From Apium graveolens (lineage: Eukaryota > Streptophyta > Magnoliopsida > Apiales > Apiaceae), in the NCBI RefSeq assembly GCF_009905375.1, contig NC_133648.1, forward strand, positions 30,828,846 to 30,892,845: 64,000 nucleotides of DNA. Direction: 5' to 3'. The translations under genes and the position numbers were made by a program. Each line of letters starts with the position of its first letter. The stretch's first letter is position 1. Positions 22,128 through 33,805 of the stretch are shown here, one piece after another. The notes under the pieces are model-generated. The model ran no database searches and had not been told where the DNA came from. It worked only from the letters and a program-made list of their open reading frames with translations.

Positions 22128-24602
22128 CTGGTTATATACCACAAATAGTCACTAGCATCCCTAGTAACATTAATTTGCTCCAATAGACCAGAAGTAGTAA
22201 ACGCAGAGCTATCTTCCATAGAAGATATATCCTCATTATAGGTCTCCCATGAGTTAATATCAACGTTGCTCGGTAAAATTTCCATTTTTGATGTCTGAAC
22301 TCCAACCTGTAACAGAGACAAAATTTAGATTATCAATCTTAGGACAGACTTCTACAATTAGACAGGCTGCAAACAAAACTAAATAAGAGACATTATCTTT
22401 ACAAACTTTAGCAGTATTGAAGACTACATTGTGGAAGTCGGGAAGAATACTTATTGACCAAGGTGGCAGATTATAGTGTTTATCATTGAACAATACTCTT
22501 GCAGCAAACTTTGAATCATAATTTGAGAGAAAAGCTGCACAATCTCCACCTTTTGCAGAATATATATGAGCCTGGAATATGATAAACAATCAATACACTA
22601 CAAACTAATGAATTTTGCGTTTGCGATGTGCAGAGCATTAAAAGATGGTAGCAAAACCTCTTGCTGGCTTCCTAAAGAGGTAACACGGGGGTCTACAACA
22701 ATCAAAGCTTTTTCACACTGCTTAATAGCCTGGTGAAGCTCCTTCAGATGACCATATTTCGGTTGCCTGATCAGACCTGTAAGATTATAATATAAAACGT
22801 TTATTTTTTTTGCAGCACGGACTTTAAGTGATCCACCAATTATTTTTGATATATAAATCCAAATGATAGTGACTTTTTGCTTAATTTATCAAGTTAATTA
22901 ACAAATTTGATAGAAAAAGAAACATAAAGATTTGCAATTACCGTATTCATCAAGTGGAGCATCATAGTCGTAGCTTGTAGTGATAAATGGACCTCCTGCG
23001 TGCGTCCAAAATTGGTGCCACCATGATACTATTTAGATGTTGAAATATAAAGTCAGACATTGGGAAAGAAGAGCTGAACTGATATATTTCATAAATCTTT
23101 GCAAGAGCATAATCAATTACCATATAGTAATTAACAAATGACCCTCCCTGTTGAATAAATCGGGTGACTGCAAATGCCAAATCCTGAATTGGTCTCTTAT
23201 ATATTGGGCCTCCAAAATCGGCGAACCTTTTAGTTTACATAGCAAAAAGGGATTAAGTGACTTCTAAATATAGTTTCTAACTTCCAGAAGAGTAGATAAT
23301 TACGATTACACATACCATCCACTCCACGCTTCTGTCCAAATTGTGGGTTTGTAGGGTCTATTTGGGGAGAAGTCATCACAGTAGAATCCATTACATGTAT
23401 TAATCTGCACCAGTTGCATAAATTAGTTACCGGTGATTTTCATATAAAAAGGTGAAGAATTAGTTGTTTAACTTTAGTATAAAGTATTAATAAGAGTGGT
23501 AACAATAGGTGAAATCACGAAAGAGGTTATTATGAGAGAGTCAAATTAATAACCGAGGGCATTCAACTGAAAAGGAGAAAATAGTGTAGTAGTAATGCAG
23601 CGTGCTAGGAGTACTTACCACTGGATCTGGTGCATTGTCCTCCTTGCACATAACCCTGGGGACTCCTGTATCCATTCCCACAGCCAGATTTGCAGCCCAA
23701 GTCATGTAGTCATATCCAGCAGAACCAAGACTTTTACTTTGCAGCCCATACTCATTCTCAATATGTATTTATATATATACATATTCTAGTAAGTAACAAT
23801 GACTATTAAGAAACATTGCAATTGGAAGATTTTATGATTAACTTTTATTAGTGAGTTAATGCACACGCCATCCTTTTGAAGTTGTAAGCTCAAATTGAAA
23901 TGATGTTGTGTATATAACAAAACTAAGGTCAATAACCGGCTTTAAACTCAAACCTGGGAGAGAATAATGGGGCCTCCTTGAGACTCATACATTTTTTCAC
24001 TCTTCATCAAATTGACATTTTTCTCTGTAAAACCTTTCATAGCCATCTGCAACACCGCCATTTCATTCAATTAACAAGTTAATTACTTAAGTCGATAACA
24101 CTGAGAAATATGCAAAAATGGAAGTAATTCAAATCCAAAATTATAACCTTAAATGGCTCATTGTCTATTCTAAAGCTAATGCCTGGAACATATTTCAGCC
24201 AAACAGGAAACCTTCTGAATAAATTTACAAAAAAACACACATCCCATTAAAACAACTTCACATTTTAATTCTCACTGACACATGCATCAGAATAAATAAA
24301 ATAAGATCTAAAACAACTATATACAGTACCCAAAATTCCATTCGGCACAGACATAAGGCCCGACTCGAAGATTCGCATAAAGCCCTGCTTTCTGCACTGT
24401 CTTTAGAAACCTAACTAGATCATATCTCCCCTCAAAATTGTACTGAAATTAAATAGAAATGTATTATATATCTTAAAGTAAAAATGGAAACAATGTAAAA
24501 GAACCAATTACTAGAAATAGAGATAAAAGTAAAGTACAATGCCGGGAGAAGGCTCATGAACATTCCAAAACACATATGTCTCAATAACATCAATGCCTCC
24601 AT
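22128..24602 (-). pseudogene. captured GH35 beta-galactosidase fragment, 11 consecutive exons with introns
   Basis: Minus-strand exons: about 24602-24541 ([13 protein letters not shown]), 24442-24330 ([19 protein letters not shown]), 24214-24148 ([13 protein letters not shown]), 24046-23954 (GGPIILSQ), 23762-23619 (IENEYG; catalytic acid/base Glu), 23404-23316 (IWTEAWSGW; nucleophile Glu), 23226-23121 ([14 protein letters not shown]), 23028-22942 ([10 protein letters not shown] then [11 protein letters not shown]), 22776-22658 ([15 protein letters not shown]), 22571-22407 ([21 protein letters not shown]), 22306-22128 (GLLEQINVTRDASDYLWY). Most borders are GT-AG. Defects: exon 1 and all C-terminal exons are missing, the exon at 23028 has a one-base loss after GRT, the acceptor before IENEYG is lost, and the donor of the first exon is unclear. 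Both active-site residues remain, but this cannot make the enzyme. Confidence 0.9.
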
Positions 24603-24894
24603 CTTTAGTTAAAAAGGATGAAAAAATAAAATACCTTCAGGGAGCCAACCGTAACCGACTCTCGAAAGCGTAAGTATAGAAGTCATCAAAGCAGAAGCAG
24701 TGGTCGTGTGATAGGGTTGCATCAAACTTATTTCAACCGTACAACTACAAAACACACACAAATATCATCACTGTGTGTAAATAATAAACGTAATAGCACA
24801 ATATAAAAGGCAAGAGTGTGTGTAATAATTAGTACCTGAATAAACGAGTGGAGAGAGATGGCTTTCTGGTGGGCATACGAAAGGGAGACGGACA

Positions 24895-25015
24895 AATTAA
24901 ACCTAATTGAACAAACAAACCTAATTGAACAAACAAACCTAATTGAACAAATTAAACCTAATTGAACAAACAAACCTAATTGAACAAACAAACCTAATTG
25001 AATAAACAAACCTAT
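24895..25015. repeat. 18-bp minisatellite in the CACTA element
   Basis: About six to seven copies of CCTAATTGAACAAACAAA with small variants, just outside the captured gene's 5' side. Confidence 0.9.
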
Positions 25016-25124
25016 TCAGAAATTAGGGTTTCTCGTAGATGGGATTTGATAATTGAAGGTGTTCTTCAATTTGGGATTTAATTGAGACCCTATATACTTG
25101 CAATCAACTGATATATTGTGTGCG

Positions 25125-25250
25125 TGAGAGAGAGATGGAAGAGAGAGAGAGAGAGGGAGAGAAGCAGAGAGATGGAAGAGAGAGAGAGAAAGAACCAGAG
25201 AGAACAGAGAGAGCTCAGAGAGAGAGAGTAGAGAGAGTGAGAGTGAGACA
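25125..25250. repeat. GA-rich microsatellite
   Basis: Imperfect (GAGA)n purine tract within the CACTA element. Confidence 0.85.
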
Positions 25251-25364
25251 AGAAAAAGAATTAGGGGAAAAACAGGTTTTTTTTTGTTAAGGGGGGGGGG
25301 ATATTTGGGGAATAATGGGGGGAAAGTTTCCACGTGTTTTTTTTTAATTTTTTTAAGTTAACCA

Positions 25365-25585
25365 TCGACAACGGTTGTAAAATACAACCGATGTCTATAA
25401 AATAAAGACATCGGTTATATAGAAAACCGATGTCTAACTAACGTTTCTCATTTTTGAAAAATATCTATAGACAACGGTTATTTTCTCGACCGATATTTAA
25501 TATAAGCAGTAATATCGGTTTTAAAATAACCGATCTCTAAAAAAACTTTAACATCGGTCGTCTGAGCAACCGATGTCTATTGACA
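25365..25585. repeat. CACTA right subterminal repeat array
   Basis: Multiple copies of ACATCGGTT and AACCGATGT arranged as hairpins (for example GACATCGGTT...AACCGATGTC), mirroring the left array. Confidence 0.8.
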
Positions 25586-25599
25586 GAATTCTAGTAGTG

Positions 25600-26184
25600 A
25601 TATATTCCACTTTCCATGCCAATAATATGCTCTTGCAGCAACAATATCATGAACTTGGATTCACAAAATATTCTGAGTTGATTTCTGTTTTGCTTCTTGC
25701 TGAACAAAACAATGAACTTTTGCTGAAAAATCATCAAGCACGTCCAACTGGCTCAACACCATTCCCTGAACTGAATGCGGTGACTAATAATGAATATATA
25801 GATAATAAAACAGTTGGACGTGGACGTGGTCGTGGGCATGGATGTAGACGTGCCCGTGATCATGATTTTATGCATGGTAGAGGCCGTAATCAACAAAACC
25901 CCCCCAACTTTAAAAGAAAGCCTTACTATCAGAAACGGACAATAAATGAGGAAAAATTTGAGGGAAGTACGATGGCTAAAAGGGGTGAAAGTACTTGTAG
26001 TCGATGTGGAATGAAAGGTCACTGGAGAAGTACATGTCGTACCTCCAAGCACTTTGTTGACCTATATCAAGCATCTTTAAAGAATGCTGAAACTAATTTC
26101 ACCGAACAAAATGATTCTTTGGGGATTGCCCATCTTGAAGCACATCTTGGAAGTGATGATCTAGTTGATCCTTCGGCCTATTAG
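25600..26184 (+). pseudogene. UBN2 gag-only gene, 3' half
   Basis: This continues the gag frame after the CACTA insertion: YSTFHANNMLLQQQY, YSELISVLLLAEQNNELLLKN, then an Arg/Gly-rich GRGRGRGHG stretch and a CCHC knuckle CSRCGMKGHWRSTC. The frame ends in VDPSAY at TAG 26182-26184, where the reading frame runs into the tRNA-like sequence. The natural C-terminus has therefore been replaced. Confidence 0.8.
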
Positions 26185-26217
26185 CTCAGCTGGTTAGAGC
26201 ATCGTGCTAATAATGTG
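26175..26217 (+). pseudogene. truncated tRNA-Ile(AAU), 5' half only
   Basis: GGCCTATTAGCTCAGCTGG continues TTAGAGC, giving acceptor strand and D-arm (internal box A), then the anticodon loop CTAATAA with anticodon AAT at 26209-26211. The sequence breaks off into (TA)n shortly after the loop. The variable arm, T-arm (box B) and 3' acceptor strand are absent. Confidence 0.85.
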
Positions 26218-26218
26218 T

Positions 26219-26291
26219 TATATATATATAAGAGAGATTGATAGAATAACAAGATGATCTCTTTCATTATTATCTAGTTCTCTCTCAATCT

Positions 26292-26325
<34 letters not shown>
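26219..26325. repeat. imperfect fold-back with TA-rich arms
   Basis: TATATATAAGAGAGATTGA on the left and TCAATCTCTTATATATA on the right form an inverted repeat around a ~45 bp spacer, followed by a (TA)n run. It directly abuts the truncated tRNA. Confidence 0.75.
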
Positions 26326-26462
26326 AGTCAGTATTTTTTTACAACTTAAAAAGATACGAAAGAGTAACTCCAATGGTTACCTACTTTGGTTTTCTAAAAT
26401 ATATTAAAATATTGCTTTTCAAAAATTTAGGGAATCAAAAATCTATAATCCCAACCTATCTA
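26326..26462. other. AT-rich spacer, no feature seen
   Basis: Short AT-rich stretch between the fold-back and the first Helitron-like end. Confidence 0.5.
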
Positions 26463-27430
26463 TCTATACTATATATATATATATACTATTATATTAAAGA
26501 CGAAATAATGAAAAGTTGGTTGGTAGTCGGTCTAGTCATCGTAATTATAACAATATTTAAAATAAAACACTCTCATAAATTGATAAATATTCATAACAAA
26601 ATTATAATATGTCTAATGGTTTTCGTTAAAACAAAATAATATATATAATTTACAGGGCCGGGCTAAACAAAATTGTACTATTTATTCAATTTTAAATAAA
26701 AAAATTAAAAAAAAATTACATATAGTTAGTTGGATTTGAAGAATCAGACTAAAATAAAATAATAAATATTATTGATCCCGTTAAAAATATTATATTATTG
26801 GACCAGTCCATAATAAAATAAAAATTTGAAAGAAAATTCGTGGGGTTGATATAATGTCATCAAACTAATACAAAATAATACATATTATTCATTCAGTCTA
26901 AAATAAAATAATAATCGCTCGGACAAAATAAAATAAAACAAAATAATAAGTATAATTAGCTGGATTTGGTTGATATAACGGGTCTCAAGCTAATATAATT
27001 TTTTTTGCTATTGACATATAAAATTTTACCATTTATTCGGGTTTAAACATATTAAACTAACATAAATCTAAAGTTGGATTTAGTCGGTTAACAAACTAAT
27101 GACAAATCGTATACTATTTTTTTTTTTGAAACTACAAATCGTATACTATTGATCTCAACTAAAACTTACCTTTTAATTAAATATAATACTCTTTCGTAAA
27201 CACACCTATAAATATTAATATAAATATAAATTTCAATCATTAAATTATTTTTTAAAACTAGAGTATCACTGAGTTATACACCTATGTGTATATTAATAAG
27301 TATTTTCAAATCATATTATTAAAATTTCAAATAAATAAGTTTTATAACTTAAATTTTTTACTTCAAATTAAATTCAAAAAAATTGTGTAATATTAAAAAT
27401 AATCCGTGCATCGCACGAGTTTTAGGCTAG
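26463..27430 (+). mobile_element. non-autonomous Helitron-like element 1
   Basis: Starts TCTATACTATA after an A and ends CGTGCATCGCACG (hairpin, 27405-27417), GAGTTTTAGG, CTAG (27427-27430), followed by T. That is the Helitron pattern: 5' TC, 3' hairpin about 10 nt before CTRR, insertion between A and T. Interior is about 968 bp, AT-rich, with no Rep/helicase ORF. Confidence 0.75.
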
Positions 27431-28589
27431 TATATATTATAATAGACGAAACATTAAAAGTTTGGTAGTCGGTCGATCGGTACTTGTTGAAATTACTTAA
27501 TTACCCTTACTTAATTATTCTAATTCTAATTATTGGGTCGATCAATTCTAATTCTAATTGATATTACAGTCAACTTCCTCTATTATTTTACCAATTTCAA
27601 TTATATTTTATATCGAACTCTATATCATTATAATTTATATTAAATTCAACTTCTTCTACCAATTTATATTTTAATTCATATCGAGTTCTATATTATTCTA
27701 ATTTGTTACTTCTGCTAAATTAAATTTAAACAAATTAAATATAATTATCTAGATTTAGTTGATATATCATATGAATCGGGATAAGATAAAATAATAATAC
27801 TATCAGTCCTCCTAAAATAATTATACTAATGTACTTCGATAAACAAAATAAAATATTTTATTTATCCAGGATAAAAAATACATTATATAATTTATTCAGA
27901 CTAACACAAAACTAAAATAAAAATACAATTTGACCAACAAAAAAAGAATCATATATACTAATTACTTAGTCTAAAACAAAATTATCTTTTTGATCCAGAT
28001 TTTCAAAAAAATAAAATTAAACTAAAAATAATTAGTTTGATTTGGTCGGTGTATTGTGCATGTGGCTAAAATAAAATAATGTAAACCACCGACCCGAGAT
28101 AAATAAAATTAATATCAGATTAAGTATAATTCGTATCCTATTGATGTGTACTAAAAATCAAATTTTAATTAAAACATAATTTTTTTTAAAATACACATAA
28201 AATTATCAATAAAACTATATCGTTCAAGCAATAATATTGTATTTTTCAAATATTTTTTATAGAGTTATAGTTAATCGATTAAGTAATTAGAATGATAAAC
28301 TAATATTTTTTAAGATCCCCACATATTGAAGACATTATATTTTTACCCTCAATAAAATAATAATTTCGTTACAATAATATTTCCTTCATTACCAATGCAA
28401 TCACTTTAAATAAATTTAAATATTCTAAAAAGTCATGAACATATACTTCTTCTAATATAATTATTATGAAATCATATCATTTAAAGTTTTAAATGAAAAA
28501 ATTAAAAATTGACTTCAAAACTTTTAAAAAAAAATATATAATATTAATAAAAACTGTGCGATCCGTGCATCGCACGGGTTTTAAACTAG
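27431..28589 (+). mobile_element. non-autonomous Helitron-like element 2, 5' end eroded
   Basis: Directly abuts element 1. Its 5' part repeats element 1's leader (TTATAATAGACGAAACATTAAAAG, GGTAGTCGGTC against the equivalent in element 1). It ends CCGTGCATCGCACGG (28563-28577), GTTTTAAA, CTAG (28586-28589), then T. No protein coding is seen. Confidence 0.7.
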
Positions 28590-30092
28590 TATTATTAAAC
28601 AGTACTTAATAATAAGTTTGGAGGGTGTTAAAGATTATATATTATATTTTATTAGTAAAATGGAGGAAAAAGTTAGGGGAAGGTGACCGAGATGTATAGG
28701 AGAGCAAAATTGGTTCCCTAAATATAGGATTTTAGTTTCTCTCACCTAAAATTTTTTAGGTAAGGGGTTTTAGTTTGAAGTGCTTCAATTATGATTCATT
28801 CCTAATAATTGCATATGTGAAAAAAATATAGTTAAGGAAAGGTATGTGTTGGAGATACTCTAACAAACCAAATCATCGTTACGATGGCAGAGACATTTCC
28901 ACACAGGCATTTAATCCGGCCTGCCGAACCCCATCACTGAAAGACACATCTGATAGGACGGTGATTCTGGGATTTTTTGGGGTACATATCGAGGAACAAA
29001 GACAATGTCAAACCGATCCTCGTATTAAAAGCGGCGGAGATTCGGGGATGGTTTTGGGTATATGTGGGGAAACGAGGATGACTTTAGTCGAAAATCGGAG
29101 AGCGGATCGGGAACAATTTCTTATTTCTATCTGGGCCGATCCCCGATCCTGACCCGATTTTTCCATAAGTATAAACTTTGTATGAAAAATGATTATTTGT
29201 AACATGATTTATTATTTTCATTAATTTTTAATTATGAACGATGCCATTGATGTAAAAATCAATAATTGAAACTAACTGTATTGAGTATCGATTACATATT
29301 AATCGGTAAATCATGGATTAATCACAAAGATTTATCGAAACAAAACTGGGATATATTTTAATAAAATTAAATAAATTAGTATTTTCTATTGAAAAATAAA
29401 TAATTTATAATTGTTAATAAGATTTAAAAAAATCAAATCGAATAAATATTTTTTAAGATTTAATAGGAGATTTTTAGAAAGTTATGTCGCGCCTCCGCAC
29501 AATTTCTTAGTTATTTACAGTGTTATAAAATTCAGTAATTTGTCCGCGTACTTAGTGTAATTAGTCATTTTCGAACCTTAATCCGCTCCGATTTCCAAAT
29601 AATCGGATCCAAAAATGATTTTAAAAATAATTGGTTAAAATTCGTTTTGGCTCCAAGTATTGTGAGTCACACTCGGGGGGTTTAACTTTCATTTGTGGGT
29701 CAAAATTTAATTTTTATCACATGACTTTAGCGAGAAAATTTACAAAAAAAGTAACAAAAATAACAAAAAAATTGTATAGTATTGTTAAATTTCCAATTTT
29801 CACACATTTTAAAAAAATTAAATGAAATCAAATTGATTTATATAAAATAATTAAAAAAATTGTATCGATTTGTTCTCCAATTTCCGAGTACAAACTGTTA
29901 TAAGAAAGAAATCGACTTTGCCTAAAAAAGGCCTCACCCATTTCCGCACAAACGACATTGCCCATTTCCTTTATATGGCCTCGCCTTATTATTGTTTGAA
30001 CAAGGAACAATTACGACTAAGAAAAGTATACGTGCCCAAAGAAAATATAAAATTGGACTTTTTCAATCTTGGGCTATGATTTGAACCAAGGG
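28590..30092. other. AT-rich intergenic stretch, nothing recognised
   Basis: Contains one open frame (28844-29152) that resembles no family I know. A locally GC-richer patch at about 28870-29160 may be an old repeat fragment. The rest is AT-rich without repeats of note. Confidence 0.4.
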
Positions 30093-33000
30093 TGTAACGC
30101 CCTCCAGACCCGAGGTATAAGCATGGGGATTACTAACTAATCATCACCAACCCTGTAAAATCTGAATAACAAATAAAGAAATTAATCTAAACCCCTTTAA
30201 CACTAACCAGGATCTTTTTAGGTTGAAGTATGAAAACAAGAACCAGTAACTAATTTATTACAAACCCAATTCAAAATCTTACAAACTCTCTTTATTACAA
30301 ACCATTGTCTAACCAGTTTTAAACTAATTTTATCTTTTATTCAAACACACAATCTAATTATCTACACTCCACCTGTTCGGGCAACTCAAAGCTTTCTTCC
30401 TGGATTAGGATCAACACCTTGGGTATGAGAGGATCCCGAGGCTTGACCCGCTTCTTTACCACTCGAGTCCTAATGGGTTTCATATTCCCACTTAACTGAA
30501 AATAATAAGGTGAATAACAACAAAAAGGGGTGAGCCAAAAATTGCTCAGCAAGTCCACAAAATATAATCAGTGTTTAAGCAGTTTAAGTGAAACGGTAAC
30601 CTGGGTATATCTGCAAAGATATAACCCCGCGAGAGTAGAAAGAAGGCCATTGCTGGCGAGTTACAAATGAACTAAATTGGACACAAGTTCGCATCTATAT
30701 CCTGCTGATCATCCAGGATACAGTGCAGATCTATATCCCACTATATAGATCCCGTCGGGCACCCAGGCACTACGACCTATCTCAAGGATCCGGTTATGTT
30801 CCGGTCCTTAGGATTAAGTAAACTTAATCCCTAAAAGTATCATTATCCAGTCCTTGCAGTAGCAACCGGAACAATCAGTATGCTTTGATATATTCTAATC
30901 ACCAGAATATATCAATATTTGTGAGTATCAATAGGAATATGAACAATGAATTCAAATAAACAGGAGAAATCAAGAATCGAAATGAAATATGAACAAGAGA
31001 ATCAAAAGAGTGCAAGCGTGATAAGAATCTGAAGAAATATCACTATTCTGAAAGTAGAATAGGGAAAAACTTACCTTCTGCGCGACTCACTGTAAATATA
31101 GCACCTTCGTCTATCACCGACTCAACCTGCATTGTTGGCTTAGCTTCTGTTAGAGAAATAGACTGGTTTAGTCATTTCGTACTTCAATTACGTCTTGAAC
31201 CGACTTCACATTGTTCCTATTGTCTACCCATGCATTTATGACTGACTCGTATATTACATATTAGCAAGTAAGACTCGATTAACCACATAATACACATAAG
31301 CACATAATCATTTTTTATAGTAAAAATAATTTTTAGAATCAAAATCGACTCGCTGATCGCTTAACTGATCATTATCTGACTCGTTTCCTATTTTTCGGAA
31401 TTTTTCGGACTCGTCTCGGTACGCGATTCGATTGATAATCAAACAAGTAACAAAGTCAACTAATTTCTAGAAGAAATTAGGCTTTAATATTATTTTTAAT
31501 GTAAAGAATTCATTTTTTTGAGTTAAAGAGCTTTCGTTTCGCTCGAATCGGACTAACAATCTAATTAATATCAATTAAACACGGATAATTCAATTTATTA
31601 TTCAATATAAATAATTATTACTAATTTTTAAACTCTAAAATAATTTTTAAATAATTATTTAAGAAAAATCAGAATTAAAAATGATTTTTCTATAATTTTT
31701 GGAATTAAAATGAATTTATTATGATTTATTGAAAATTATTTGATTAATTATCAAAATAATTAATCATTTTTTTAAATAATTAATCATTTTTTTAAATAAT
31801 TAATAAATAATAAATAAATTAATAATTTAAAAAATAATTAAATCTAATTTTTAGAAAATATTTCAGAATTATTTATAATATAAATCAATTAATTTAATAA
31901 TTAATTAATCAATTTATAAAATAAATAAAACTGATTTTTAAAATTAATAGAAATAAAAAGTAAAATTAATTTCCAGAAACAATTGTCAGAAACCATTCCC
32001 TGACAATTTCAGATCAAAACCGGGTTACCCAAATGGGTCAACCGGGTTACAATCCGGGTCATGAAGAACATGATCGGATTTTTCCAGAAACCGGCCACCG
32101 GAGCAGATTCCGGCGAGCCAATTTCAGGCCAAAAACAACATCGTTTGGTGTGGTTTTTTCCTGGTTTCAATTGCACATGACTGCAGCAACTCATCTCCGA
32201 CAAAAACATACCAAAAACATCCCGTAATCTCCAACTCCGATCAAACCGACATTAACTCCGGCCAAAAATACGGAATCATTCATTTGTATATGAAACTCGA
32301 TGAGTTATAGTGCAAATCGAAGCTAAGAACACGTATAATCAAAGCCCTAACATATCAGGAACCAAATATTCACCAGAATCACGAAGCTATGTTTTGAAAA
32401 ATTAAGCATAAACCCTAATAATCGTGAATCACTATCCAGGAGTCGTTTGTTCAATTAAACACCATGAATCGATTGCAAATAACATCAAGAAGCTATATCA
32501 ATCATCAAAACATCATAATAACCCTAGAATCAAAAAGCCCGAATTCGAACATAAACCCTAGAAATCGAAAATCAAAAACGATGCATTAAAAACATGAAAT
32601 TGATGCTAGAAACAGAAAGAACAGATGAAAACTTTCGATTTGGATACTCGAACTGCTTGTTTTGATGCTGTAATCAGTGAGAAATCATTGATTGATTCTT
32701 CGACCCGAAACTGTTCTACCCAACCCGGTTTGCAGAGAATTTGTGAATTTTCTGAGTTTTAATTACTTAATTATTAATAATTAAATAAAAATTAGGCTAT
32801 TTATAGTAGTAAAATTAATACTCCTAGTTAAAATTAAGGCCCTAATTCTACACTTTTTAAAATTAATAAGCCCCTAATTTTATAATTTTTGAGTATTAAA
32901 ATTTAATTTATAAATATTTTATATATGCAATATATATGCCAAAATTTCCCAAAAATTGTGAATAATGCAAAAATACAAAGGAATGGTATAAATAAAAGTC

Positions 33001-33400
33001 CTATAATTTTATAAAAATAAAAATGTGATTTTTGTGGGGGGTTTTTAACACCCAATGGGGCCCAGAAAAGTCATTTTTCGCAAAATGAGAAAATTTATAA
33101 AATACCTAGATGTTCAGAATAATGCGATGGTAAAAGTCGTTTGATAAAAAATAAGACCCATTGTTTTATTTGAAATACCTGCTTTAAAATCATAATTCGG
33201 GTCGTAAAATGTTTGAAATGAAAGTTATGAATGCAAAATAAAATATCTGAAAAATATCTTAACAATACCTGGACAACACAGAATGCACGTAACACATTGC
33301 AATTAGGGTTTGACAGTCAACTCCACATAAATGACACATTAACACACATAATTTATTATAAATATGATATAATACAGATGTAAATTTCCCACACGTTACA
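30093..33400 (-). mobile_element. solo gypsy LTR (Tekay/Del-like) with perfect 5-bp TSD
   Basis: Bounded by TGTAACG on the left and CGTTACA on the right, giving inverted 7-bp ends. It is flanked by AAGGG at 30088-30092 and AAGGG at 33401-33405. Length is 3308 bp. The CGCCCTCCAGACCC left end and the GAGC.AAAATTGCTCAGCAAG block resemble the long LTRs at 53237 and 62400, so it belongs to a related family. There is no internal region. Confidence 0.85.
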
Positions 33401-33405
33401 AAGGG

Positions 33406-33447
33406 AATAGAAGTTCCTTTCGTCAAGACAAAAATCATCAAAGAGGC
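33406..33447. other. short spacer between solo LTR and copia LTR fragment
   Basis: About 40 bp of target sequence, no feature. Confidence 0.4.
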
Positions 33448-33805
33448 TGTTAGGTAATGAATACAACAAAGGGGGGTGAATGTGTTTTAGATTATTTTTA
33501 AGTTTTTTGAACTGTTATGGATGGTGAACAAAGTAATCTAACTGTAGAGATAATATGTATTAACATGAATAATAAAAAATGCACATGAACACGCTATCTT
33601 TCAAAACTCACTTAATTTTATATTAAAATAAAGTCTGTCTTGCTACAAATTTATGGGTTCTTTGTTAATAAAGAACTCAGCTTCTCTCTTGAGAGTTACA
33701 AGATTTTCTAGATCTATTTTGTTACAACTAAAACAAAGCATCCAGTGTTTACTTTATAGAACAGTAAACACTAGCTTTACACAGCATACAATAACATGTA
33801 CTAAA
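33448..33805 (-). mobile_element. truncated copia LTR end
   Basis: Begins (plus strand) TGTTAGGTAATGAATACAAC followed by an AGGGGGGTGAATG block, the mirror of the ...CACCCCCC...CCTAACA 3' end seen in Sirevirus LTRs. It is interrupted at 33806 by another LTR with a similar end, implying nesting. Confidence 0.6.

Larger units (their letters stand above)
21272..25599. mobile_element. CACTA DNA transposon carrying a captured gene fragment (Pack-CACTA)
   Basis: The left end reads gACTACTAGAAAA (first C changed to G) and the right end TTCTAGTAGTG, i.e. inverted CACTACTAGAA termini. Both ends have subterminal arrays of ACATCGGTT and its complement. Length is 4328 bp. I see no transposase, so it is non-autonomous. 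A 3-bp target duplication is not evident (GTT versus ATA). It splits a gag ORF whose two halves are collinear. Confidence 0.85.

Noticed and set aside
22128..24602. Active beta-galactosidase gene
   Set aside because: First and C-terminal exons missing, one frameshift and damaged splice sites, and it lies wholly within CACTA ends.
24612..24727. Exon 1 of the captured beta-galactosidase
   Set aside because: The short frame upstream of the first recognisable exon does not resemble the GH35 N-terminus.
26175..26217. Functional tRNA-Ile gene or a SINE head
   Set aside because: No T-arm/box B, no 3' acceptor strand and no SINE tail; only a 5' half is present.
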